A model generated the notes under the pieces. The model ran no database searches. It saw only the letters and a program-made list of their open reading frames with translations, and was not told where the DNA came from. This document shows positions 26,086-34,214 of a DNA stretch of 64,000 nt, piece by piece. Both the position numbers and the translations under genes were made by a program. The stretch covers positions 26,172 to 90,171 of the forward strand of contig CABHOY010000028.1 of NCBI GenBank assembly GCA_902168105.1. Reading direction: 5' to 3'. This stretch comes from an uncultured Flavihumibacter sp. (GTDB lineage: Bacteria > Bacteroidota > Bacteroidia > Chitinophagales > Chitinophagaceae). Position 1 is the first letter of the stretch. Each line of letters opens with the position of its first letter.

Positions 26086-27255
26086 TTAATAATCGCCCGA
26101 AGCGCCACCACCACCACCTGAACCACCACCAAACTGCATTTGGTCAGGACGTGGTGTAGCAGCATGGCTCATGGTTTGCGCTATTATCAGTGATTCTACC
26201 TGCATCGCTTCCATTGCATGCCTTTCGTCTGATGACGCTGCAGTAAAACCGTGACGTGGTTCTTTCAGATAACGGATCAATCCATAAGCGATGCCGATCA
26301 TTACAATACCACCCAGCGTCATTGCTACTTCAATCGGCGCGACACTATGATAATAACGAATAGTATACACCATAGCGGCAATCAGTAACAAGCCAACGCA
26401 CATCAATATCCTGTCTTTTTTCCGGATACCTGCGTAAATATATACCAGAGGCAATGCCACTGTCAGTATCCAGAAGATCCATCCTCCAGGAATGCCTTGC
26501 CCGGGTTGCAGGTCCATATGGAACATTTCACTACTCACTTCTCTCACTACAAAATAATTCCCTCCCAGGTACAGGGTGATCAATGCACAAACCTGCAACA
26601 TCTGCAGGCATCTTTTATAATGCCGGTATGTATGTATCGTTGTCAGCTTCACTGATTGAAAATATACACCCGCTGAAGTTACAATCACCATAAACGGAGT
26701 GATCACCCTTGCCATACCACCACCGCTTTCACAGATTGAAAAAACCAGTCCAAGCAGGGACAAATGAGCAACGATGATCATGCTGACATCAGCGAAGCGT
26801 AATACAAAGAAGATGGATAAGATCAGGGCTACAAAACACCATACCCAGCCGGGAGCATCAAGGTCTGTCGCCACTCCCAGTCCGGAAAGGATGCCGATGC
26901 CTGCGGCCCATAACAGGGCAGCATCAGCTCCTGATTTAAAGTGTTTCTTTTCCCGCACCATAAATTCTGCCAAAGCATAAGCACCGGCTCCAAAAATGAA
27001 ACACAAGACACCCATCGCCGCCTCCCCTCCTGCGTTAAACATCAGCGCAAATAGCCCGAAAGAAAACATCAGGATAATGATCGTCAGAATAAAAATGCCA
27101 ATGCGCATATATGGATTAGGCATATAGAGATCTACCGGACAGGCAGCTACGACAGCCTGATACTCTTCCGGTGTGAGACAGCTAGTGTCCCTTGCTTTTT
27201 CAGCCTGTTCCTGTACATTCAGGTTATCTAACGTCTGGCTATTATATGCGATCAT
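26086..27255 (-). CDS. Polytopic membrane protein with Gly-rich tail, partner of DUF2157 protein
   Basis: 389 residues: a soluble N-terminus (about 1-45) with CLTPEEYQAVVAACP, then about ten hydrophobic segments to residue 325, then a soluble tail ending in a Gly/Ser run and a terminal SGDY. I do not know a function. The start overlaps the last 4 bp of the DUF2157-type gene, so translation is probably coupled and the two proteins likely act together in the inner membrane. The Gly-rich end resembles tails of TPM-domain and related envelope proteins, but no domain is assigned. Confidence 0.65.
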   Translation of the reverse strand: MIAYNSQTLDNLNVQEQAEKARDTSCLTPEEYQAVVAACPVDLYMPNPYMRIGIFILTIIILMFSFGLFALMFNAGGEAAMGVLCFIFGAGAYALAEFMVREKKHFKSGADAALLWAAGIGILSGLGVATDLDAPGWVWCFVALILSIFFVLRFADVSMIIVAHLSLLGLVFSICESGGGMARVITPFMVIVTSAGVYFQSVKLTTIHTYRHYKRCLQMLQVCALITLYLGGNYFVVREVSSEMFHMDLQPGQGIPGGWIFWILTVALPLVYIYAGIRKKDRILMCVGLLLIAAMVYTIRYYHSVAPIEVAMTLGGIVMIGIAYGLIRYLKEPRHGFTAASSDERHAMEAMQVESLIIAQTMSHAATPRPDQMQFGGGSGGGGGASGDY

Positions 27256-28229
27256 GCTTTTTTCAGTTTTTTATTGAGGTTAATCAGTAATAGAATAGCG
27301 CCTATTCCAGACACGATAAAATATAACAGGCCGGCATAGATACTGCCTTCATCGCCAACTTCTATCAACAATCGCACTATCATAAAACTCAGTCCTATGT
27401 ATGCATATAAAGTAATGATCAATACGAAATAAAAGGAGCGCTGCTTTATTGCATAGAAATAAAAAAAAACTACGGCAGCCACGAGCAACAGGAACCATAA
27501 CCCGTACGGACCATCATAAGCCGTAAACATTCCGGCAAGATTTGCAATAAGAAAAATATGCGTCCCAAAATTGCTATAGGTGAACGCAAAGTGGGCTTTG
27601 AAGTTTGACTTGTAACTCAGCAGCGCGACACCTATCAGTAAAGCGCCCAACAGCAATCCGGTGTATATCAGCGTTTGGCTGGAAAAGTCGTTCGAGCTTA
27701 GTAACTGAAGTGGTGTTACCGTCACTCCCATCCAGGCAGCCAGGTTGGTAATACCCATACTCAACACGCCCAGATGATCGAAGTAATAAGCGGAGAAAAA
27801 CAATACCAGCATCGGGATAAAAGTGGCAGCTCCGTACCTGGTACCAAATACATTGTACTGTACCTGCAGATAAGTGATAAAGGTGAGCAGCAACAAACAT
27901 CCCAGCAATAGTATATAATCGAAAAAGCCATTTGGAGCCGGCACCCTCTCACGGGAGAAAGGTAACTTATGATGTAAGCTATAATAAAAACAACCGCCAC
28001 ACGCCAATGCTATCGCCCCCAGGATGGCCTGATGACCTATCGTGTCTATGTTTTTATATATCAGTATTCCCAAGCCTCCGCTCAGTAGTAAAACGCCCAG
28101 GTACAGGATGGTCTTAAGCTCCCAGTGTACAGAGAAAAGCCTGCTGGCTGTGATGGTGCGTACTTTTTCTGCTGATTCAGCTGAAATAGTCCCCTCTTTT
28201 TGAAGTCGTTCAAACAATTCAATATCCAT
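27252..28229 (-). CDS. DUF2157-like membrane protein
   Basis: 325 residues. The N-terminus (MDIELFERLQKEGTISAESAEKV, then LFSVHWELKTILYLGVLLLSGGLG) fits DUF2157: a short helical head that often follows an 'uneven' ERLQ-x-x-G pattern, then a chain of about ten membrane segments. Function is unknown for the family. It is the first gene of a two-gene operon with the Gly-tailed membrane protein. Confidence 0.7.
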   Translation of the reverse strand: MDIELFERLQKEGTISAESAEKVRTITASRLFSVHWELKTILYLGVLLLSGGLGILIYKNIDTIGHQAILGAIALACGGCFYYSLHHKLPFSRERVPAPNGFFDYILLLGCLLLLTFITYLQVQYNVFGTRYGAATFIPMLVLFFSAYYFDHLGVLSMGITNLAAWMGVTVTPLQLLSSNDFSSQTLIYTGLLLGALLIGVALLSYKSNFKAHFAFTYSNFGTHIFLIANLAGMFTAYDGPYGLWFLLLVAAVVFFYFYAIKQRSFYFVLIITLYAYIGLSFMIVRLLIEVGDEGSIYAGLLYFIVSGIGAILLLINLNKKLKKA

Positions 28230-28372
28230 AACATTCGAAATGATGCGAAAAAGTATAACAATAAATTCACATCAACAAGCTATAATACTAAAATGCCTGT
28301 TTTCAGCTACCCGGACCTCCTGCCCGGATACTTTATGCACGGACCACCTGCTGCCAGCAAGCCTTCCTGTTG

Positions 28373-28723
28373 TTATGAAGCCATAATAATACGCCCTACG
28401 GTATTGTTTAATAACGTTTTTATTCTCATCCTCTTTTCCGTAAGTTCTTTCTCAGGGAACTCGTTGTAGCGCCTGTATACATAGTCAAATAAATCTGCAA
28501 AATCCTGCTTGACCTCTGCCCGGGTCCTGCCAACGGCAATCATCGCAAGCATATCATTCAGGATCATGTACTGACCATCTTCTTTGGTCATGATAGAAAG
28601 CAAAGGAAAATTAAATACATACTTCCTATCCTCACCATTTATCACTTTGGGCGAAAAGATAAAAACCTTACGACGCTTACTTTTAGGTACGCTTTTTCTT
28701 TTTTTTACTAAAGTACTTCCCAT
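28373..28723 (-). CDS. Small basic protein of unknown function (possible HicB-like fold)
   Basis: 116 residues from the ATG at 28723 (MGSTLVKKRKSVPKSKRRK); an ATG at 28747 adds eight residues. The N-terminus is strongly basic. The centre (DGQYMILNDMLAMIAVGRTRAEVKQDFADLFDYVY) has the strand-strand-helix rhythm of HicB-type antitoxins, with a helical end (EKRMRIKTLLNNTV). No HicA-like toxin adjoins it, so this comparison is weak. It is separated from the DUF2157 gene by 143 nt on the same strand. Confidence 0.5.
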   Translation of the reverse strand: MGSTLVKKRKSVPKSKRRKVFIFSPKVINGEDRKYVFNFPLLSIMTKEDGQYMILNDMLAMIAVGRTRAEVKQDFADLFDYVYRRYNEFPEKELTEKRMRIKTLLNNTVGRIIMAS

Positions 28724-28747
28724 ATGTGTAGTTTTTATTTCAGGCAT

Positions 28748-29374
28748 TCAGGAACTCAACAACTGGCTATTATTGCGACACTTCCTACAGACAAACTGTC
28801 GATGAAATATAGCATGATGTAAGAGGAAACCGGGCACAATGAATAGTTGGCTTTTCATCTTACAAACAATGGCGTTTACGTACATTTGTTACAGTTATGA
28901 TCAAACTGTACACAATTATAAAAAACAATTTACAGGATTTAGTTAATTGGAAGTTAATAAGTATTTTATTTTTTCAACCTGCGAACTATGCCTGCCACAG
29001 GTTCCCACACTCCGGACTTTTTTTTCAATTACGCCACATCTTCACACAAGAAATATATTTTATTACCTGCAATCGTTCGCAATTAAAATTTATTTTTTAA
29101 ACTTCTGACAATCATATAGCTTTGTTAAGACGAGAATGGAAGTATCCCCTTTTTACGTAAAAAACCACATCAAGAACCTTATTTTTCTTTCACTAGCTAC
29201 TCAATCAGAAACACCAGACCGGCAGCACACTGAATAGTTTCCTTTGTGAAGATGATGATATACTCATCAAGAGTAAATCCTGCACGTGCATTCCTTTGGC
29301 ACCTTTACTTACTTCAAATTCAACTTTGAATTTCGGATCGTTATTTCAGTTCACTCCAAAACATCACTACTCAA
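28748..29374. other. AT-rich intergenic region upstream of the papain-like gene
   Basis: No supported gene in about 0.6 kb. Two full TAnnTTTG matches point right, at 28881-28888 (TACATTTG) and 29117-29124 (TAGCTTTG), neither with a good -33 box. The second would give the protease gene a leader of about 245 nt. A 67-codon frame at 28897-29100 lacks convincing composition. Confidence 0.4.
29117..29124 (+). promoter_or_regulatory. Possible -7 element (TAGCTTTG) of the papain-like protease gene
   Basis: Full match to TAnnTTTG, no clear upstream TTTG. The long leader that follows could hold regulation, but I see no recognised riboswitch. Confidence 0.3.
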
Positions 29375-31045
29375 ATGTCTAAGATCAAGATCTCAGAATT
29401 GGTAGCCGACCTTCAAAAGGCCGATACCCAGTGGCAGGCAAGAGAAACTACTGTTTCCCAGCTGCCCGATCCTCAACAAAAAGCATTACTGGGTGTTGTC
29501 GTAAACACGGCGGAACTCGCTTCTGTTATGAACAAACGTGCTGCCGCAGCTCCGGTAGCCAATTTTGCACAACAGGTGGACTGGCGCAATCGCAATGGTA
29601 ATCACATCACTCCTGTTAAAGACCAGGGTGGCTGCGGTTCCTGCGTATCATTCTGCGCTGCCTCCGTTACTGAAGCAATGGCGTCCATTGAAAAAGGACA
29701 ATTACTTAACCTCTCAGAAGCAGACCTCCATTTCTGTTCTTCGCATGGCGCGAATTGTAACGGATGGTGGCCTACTGACGCCTTTAGCCAGATCAAATCA
29801 AGAGGGATTCCGGACGAACCTTGTTTCCCTTATGAATCAGCTTTTCCGGATAATAATATCTGGAAACAACCTCCTAGTTGTAAGGTAGGGCCCAACCGTG
29901 ACGCAAGGGCGGTAAAGATCACCAACTCTACTACTATTGCAAACATCACGGAAAGGAAAAACTACCTTACCAACAATGGTCCCTGTTCTGCCGTTATGCA
30001 TGTTTATGAAGACTTCTTCTCTTATGCAGATGGCGTTTACAAACATGTCAGCGGTTCTGATTATGGCCTGCACTGTGTAACAGTGATCGGTTATTCAGAA
30101 ATAGAGAACTGCTGGATATGTAAGAACTCCTGGGGTACCGGATGGGGTAAAGGTGGATTCTTTAAGATCGCTTACGGGCAAGCGGGCATAGATACTGAAT
30201 TCCCATTCTGGACTGCGAGTGGCATTAAACTTCCTGCTCCCGCACATGGATGGCATGGATATGAAAACCTGGGCGGATTGTTATCATCCAGACCAAACGC
30301 TGTATCATGGGGACCAAACCGCATAGATGTCGTTGTGCGCGGTATGGATTCTGCCGTTTACCACAAATGGTGGAACGGTACTTCCTGGCTTGGTTGGGAA
30401 TCACTGGGTGGACAGATCCAGGGCGCTCCTGCCATCTGCTCATGGGCATCCGGACGACTGGACATTTTTGCATTGGGTCTCAATCACCACCTGTATCATA
30501 AATGGTACCAGGGAGGATGGAGTAACTGGGAAGATCTCGGTGGATTGTTATCTTCAGAACCTGCCTGTGTTAGCTGGGGACCAAACCGCATAGATATTTT
30601 CGCCCGTGGCATGAACTCTTCCATGTGGCATCTCTGGTGGAATGGCGCATGGCATGGCTGGGAAGACCTCGGAGGCGTTATCAACTCAGCACCGGCAGTG
30701 TCCTCATGGGCGCCCGGACGGCTGGATTGTTTTGCACGCGGCCTGAACAACCATCTGTGGCACAAATGGTATGATACCAAATGGAGCGGATGGGAAGATC
30801 TGCAATCTAACATGTTCGGTAGTCCTGGTGCAGTATCATGGGGACCAAACAGGATAGATGTATTCTACCCCGGACAAACTTACTCCATGATGCATAAATG
30901 GTGGGATGGTTCGAATTGGAGCGGAGACGAAAACCTCGGAGGCATACTTTCTTCTGATGTGGGTGTATCTTCATGGGCAGCCGGCCGCCTGGATTGCTTT
31001 GTACAAGGCACTGATTCCGCCATGTACCATAAATGGTATGTATAA
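29375..31045 (+). CDS. Papain-like (C1A) cysteine protease with six PLL/tectonin-like lectin repeats
   Basis: 556 residues, no signal peptide. Residues 1-60 form a short helical pro-like region. The C1A domain (about 68-285) keeps all catalytic parts: DQGGCGSCVSF (Gln84, nucleophile Cys90, with Val where papain has Trp), LHCVTVIGY (His233) and KNSWGTGWG (Asn251). Residues about 289-556 are six repeats of about 45 residues (WEDLGG, WGPNRIDIFARG, YHKWW) like the DUF346/PLL beta-propeller lectins, which bind fucosylated glycans. Repeats alternate between WGPNRID and WAxGRLD types. It is followed by a chagasin-like inhibitor. Without a signal peptide, it must leave by lysis, an injection system or another route, or act inside. 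Confidence 0.85.
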   Translation: MSKIKISELVADLQKADTQWQARETTVSQLPDPQQKALLGVVVNTAELASVMNKRAAAAPVANFAQQVDWRNRNGNHITPVKDQGGCGSCVSFCAASVTEAMASIEKGQLLNLSEADLHFCSSHGANCNGWWPTDAFSQIKSRGIPDEPCFPYESAFPDNNIWKQPPSCKVGPNRDARAVKITNSTTIANITERKNYLTNNGPCSAVMHVYEDFFSYADGVYKHVSGSDYGLHCVTVIGYSEIENCWICKNSWGTGWGKGGFFKIAYGQAGIDTEFPFWTASGIKLPAPAHGWHGYENLGGLLSSRPNAVSWGPNRIDVVVRGMDSAVYHKWWNGTSWLGWESLGGQIQGAPAICSWASGRLDIFALGLNHHLYHKWYQGGWSNWEDLGGLLSSEPACVSWGPNRIDIFARGMNSSMWHLWWNGAWHGWEDLGGVINSAPAVSSWAPGRLDCFARGLNNHLWHKWYDTKWSGWEDLQSNMFGSPGAVSWGPNRIDVFYPGQTYSMMHKWWDGSNWSGDENLGGILSSDVGVSSWAAGRLDCFVQGTDSAMYHKWYV

Positions 31046-31060
31046 ATAACAGTTTATAAT

Positions 31061-31138
31061 TGCGAATTACGGTCTGCTATATGACCATCTGGCCCGATGA
31101 TTGCCGGATGTTATATAGTGACTGTAATTCGCATTTTA
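31061..31138 (+). terminator. Long imperfect hairpin between protease and inhibitor genes
   Basis: Arms TGCGAATTAC (31061-31070) and GTAATTCGCA (31124-31133), extended inward by 4 further pairs (one G-T) and CTATAT/ATATAG (31077-31082 with 31113-31118), followed by TTTTAT. It may act as a leaky terminator that sets the protease-to-inhibitor ratio. Confidence 0.55.
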
Positions 31139-31154
31139 TCTAAAACCCAAAACA

Positions 31155-31454
31155 ATGGAAAGCGAGGCTAAAGAAATAAAAGCGGGGACTACCCTACCTG
31201 TTATCCTGCCGGGACTTGGCACTGCAGGTTTTCAGTGGTTTTACCAGATCAGCAATACAGCCTGTGTTGAGGTAAGACCATATGACCATGCAGTTGATAC
31301 TTTCAAACAAAACGTAGGCACCAGTAATGAAGAAGCCTTTGTCATTATGGGGAAAGCCCCCGGGCAGGCGACCGTTACCTTTGAACAGCGCCGTGTATGG
31401 GAAAAAGAAGGTCATGCCATTAATGGAAGAAGATTAGAAATAACTGTTACCTGA
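31155..31454 (+). CDS. Chagasin-like (I42) cysteine protease inhibitor
   Basis: 99 residues, no signal peptide, the length of the chagasin core. The three inhibitory loops are recognisable: GLGTAGFQW (20-28, for NPTTGF-x-W), VGTSNEEAF (54-62, for the GxGG loop) and QRRVWEKEG (78-86, for the RPW loop), on an all-beta frame. Chagasins block papain-family enzymes by filling the active-site cleft. The gene follows a papain-like protease 109 nt downstream on the same strand, so the protease is the obvious target. The loop sequences are degenerate, so confidence is moderate. Confidence 0.65.
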   Translation: MESEAKEIKAGTTLPVILPGLGTAGFQWFYQISNTACVEVRPYDHAVDTFKQNVGTSNEEAFVIMGKAPGQATVTFEQRRVWEKEGHAINGRRLEITVT

Positions 31455-31735
31455 TCATTTTAAATCCTACACCCTTAAAATGTGCCTGCTTCAGAACCCG
31501 GTAGCTGTAAAAAACAGCCTATCCCTTACCCGTTTTAACTATTGAAATAAAAAATATATATCCCCCTACCCACCCATTTTCCTCTTCCCTGAGTATTTAC
31601 TGGTGAAAGTTAACTGTTGCTGGCGGAAGCTTCCTTCAGGGGCCTCCGGCGTTGTGCATGGCTATATGCCTATACCCTGCCAATTCATAGAGTTGGACGA
31701 AAGCTATAAAAGACCGAAATCTATAATGACCGTTC

Positions 31736-34183
31736 ATGAAGCGTATCTTTACAATTGCCCTATTATTATTCATCCATACCGGCACACAGTTACTGTATGC
31801 GCAAACCTATACACCGGTACCTGTTACCGGGTTCAATGCTGACATCGTAGCTGAAGCAGGCACCAATGCTGTCGCTGTCACTTCTACCGTGATAGATGGC
31901 AGTAACCATATTCTGCATACGCAGGCCTTCGCTGCCACTAACTCCATTGGCGGGGGTATTATCAACTCGGGCACTTTCGTAAGCGGCACGCGCACTTACC
32001 AGATGAATCCTTATACCGGTCCAAACGCATTATATCTTTCTGCGGGAGGTAATGTAACGAACTCGCTGCCTGCAGGCACGCTTACACTGACCACACCGGG
32101 CAATTTCAGCAAACTGAGTATCCTTGCCTTCGGCACGGAAAATAATAGTACCGTTACCGTAACACTGAATTATACGGATGGCACATCCGCGAATGCGGGC
32201 AATCTGCAGATCAAAGACTGGTTCTTCGGCACTCCTTTTATATTCAGTGGCATGGGGAGGCTAACCCGTACTACCGCCTCTCCCACCGTAGACGGTCTTC
32301 CTTCCAATCCACGGATGTATGCATTTGATTTTAACATCCCCTGTGCTGATCAGGCGAAGCAGATAAGGTCTGTTTCCTTCCTGTATGTACAAGGACCTAA
32401 TATCAGTTCAAGAGCACTGATCATGGCACTTTCCGGTGTATCATATACGCCGCTTACCTATACACATACAGTAACCGACGCCATCTGCGGAGGCGCCAGC
32501 GGAAGCATCGCTGTTACAGCAACAGGCGGTACTCCACCACTTAACTATTCATGGAATACAACGCCCGCGCAAACAACACCTACAGCCACAGGACTTGGTG
32601 CAGGCTTCTATACATTGTCCATCAGGGACGCTAACAATTGTATCACTACTATTACTGATACCGTGGAAATGTCATCGCTGGTAAGCCTCATTGCATCCGC
32701 CAGTCCGGCACAGATCTGCGCTGGAGAAACCGCTACGCTTTCTGTCACGGCGACAGGCGGCACTGCGGCTAATTATTCGTGGACGCCGGGAGCCATTACA
32801 GGAAGCACTGTATCCGTCAGCCCCACTGATACGACGTCTTACATTGTTTCCGCGCAGGATGCCTTTGGCTGCCTGATAAAAGACACTGTGGAAGTTGATG
32901 TTAAACCTACACCTGTTGCAGACTTCTCCGTTCTGCCCGATGTTGTATGCCTGGGTACAGGCAATACATTAACATTCACCGGTACAGCTGGTGCAGCTGC
33001 AACCTATGACTGGCACAATTTTTCAGGCGCCACTGTACAAAGCGGCACCGGGGCCGGGCCATATGACATCCGCTTTGATGCGCCAGGCGTTTATCCGGTA
33101 CGATTACAAGTTACAGAAGATGGTTGCGTGTCTGCCATTGCCACACACGATATCAATGTATCGCAGCCACCAACGGCCAGTTTCACTGTCAGTAAAACAC
33201 CTGTTTGTGCAGGAGAGCCCACTACTATTAATTTCAATGGCAATTATGCTGGCAATACCACTCCTGTCTGGGATTGGGGAGGTGGCGTCGTGCAAAGCGG
33301 AAGTGGCTTCGGACCATATACTGTTACTTACCGGCAGAACGGCACAATACAACTCATCATACGGGATAATGTATGTGCGGATACCGCCAATCCTGTTACG
33401 GTTACCGCCATTCCTATACCGGTAGCCGATTTCACAACAGATCTCACCACAGGTTGTGCGCCCGTTAATATCAGCTTTACCAATCTTTCACAGCTGGCAG
33501 ACAGCTATGAGTGGTCGCTCGAAAACGGTTACAATACAAACAATACTGATCCTGTGTATAGTTACAATACACCAGGTACTTATACTATCACGTTAACAGC
33601 TACCGCGCAGGGCCAGTGCTCAACAACAGTTACCAGGACAGCTTTGATCAAAATACTAGCGCCGCCTGTAGCAGGTTTTACAGCTACACCACGAGAAAAC
33701 ATTCCGGTAGAATTTAAGAACGGCAGTTTCATTTTCAACAACAGTTCACAATATGCAATGGATTATAACTGGGATTTCGGAGATGGCAATAGCTCTGATC
33801 TTGCTAATCCGCAGCATAAATATGAACTGCCAGGTAGCTACCGGGTTACACTGTATGCAAAGAACGAAATTGGCTGTACGGATAGTATCAGTCATGCGTG
33901 GTATATCGTTACGCCTGACCTTGTACTGGAGATTCCCAATGCGTTCAGTCCGAACGGAGACGGCATTAACGACCGCTGGAACATAGACGGGTTGAAAGCA
34001 AGACCTGACGCCATAACGGAGATCTATAACCGCTGGGGGCAGATCGTGTTTACAGGTATCGGCTATGCACCATGGGATGGTACCCGTGGGGGCAGGTTGC
34101 TGCCGGAAGGCACTTATTATTATGTCATCAAAACATCGGCAGACGAGAAGCCTTATACAGGATGGCTCGCACTGCTACGGTAA
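31736..34183 (+). CDS. PKD-repeat surface protein with type B T9SS CTD
   Basis: 815 residues: signal peptide (cleavage near LLYAQ), an N-terminal beta domain (about 22-240) shared with the next gene, SprB-like repeat (TDAICGGASGSIAVTATGG), several Ig/PKD domains (VPVADFTTDLTTGCAPVNISFTN; DYNWDFGDGNSSDLANPQHKY) and a C-terminal gliding-motility-associated domain (about 730-815: IPNAFSPNGDGINDRW, IYNRWGQIVF, LPEGTYYYVI). Such CTDs direct export and surface attachment by T9SS with a partner of the PorP/SprF type. No enzymatic domain is seen; an adhesin or structural role is inferred. Confidence 0.85.
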   Translation: MKRIFTIALLLFIHTGTQLLYAQTYTPVPVTGFNADIVAEAGTNAVAVTSTVIDGSNHILHTQAFAATNSIGGGIINSGTFVSGTRTYQMNPYTGPNALYLSAGGNVTNSLPAGTLTLTTPGNFSKLSILAFGTENNSTVTVTLNYTDGTSANAGNLQIKDWFFGTPFIFSGMGRLTRTTASPTVDGLPSNPRMYAFDFNIPCADQAKQIRSVSFLYVQGPNISSRALIMALSGVSYTPLTYTHTVTDAICGGASGSIAVTATGGTPPLNYSWNTTPAQTTPTATGLGAGFYTLSIRDANNCITTITDTVEMSSLVSLIASASPAQICAGETATLSVTATGGTAANYSWTPGAITGSTVSVSPTDTTSYIVSAQDAFGCLIKDTVEVDVKPTPVADFSVLPDVVCLGTGNTLTFTGTAGAAATYDWHNFSGATVQSGTGAGPYDIRFDAPGVYPVRLQVTEDGCVSAIATHDINVSQPPTASFTVSKTPVCAGEPTTINFNGNYAGNTTPVWDWGGGVVQSGSGFGPYTVTYRQNGTIQLIIRDNVCADTANPVTVTAIPIPVADFTTDLTTGCAPVNISFTNLSQLADSYEWSLENGYNTNNTDPVYSYNTPGTYTITLTATAQGQCSTTVTRTALIKILAPPVAGFTATPRENIPVEFKNGSFIFNNSSQYAMDYNWDFGDGNSSDLANPQHKYELPGSYRVTLYAKNEIGCTDSISHAWYIVTPDLVLEIPNAFSPNGDGINDRWNIDGLKARPDAITEIYNRWGQIVFTGIGYAPWDGTRGGRLLPEGTYYYVIKTSADEKPYTGWLALLR

Positions 34184-34214
34184 TAAATTTAGTATCAACC
34201 AAAAATACAATTGA

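Noticed and set aside
28897..29100. 67-codon ORF in the AT-rich gap
   Set aside because: Composition is that of intergenic DNA, and there is no recognisable motif.
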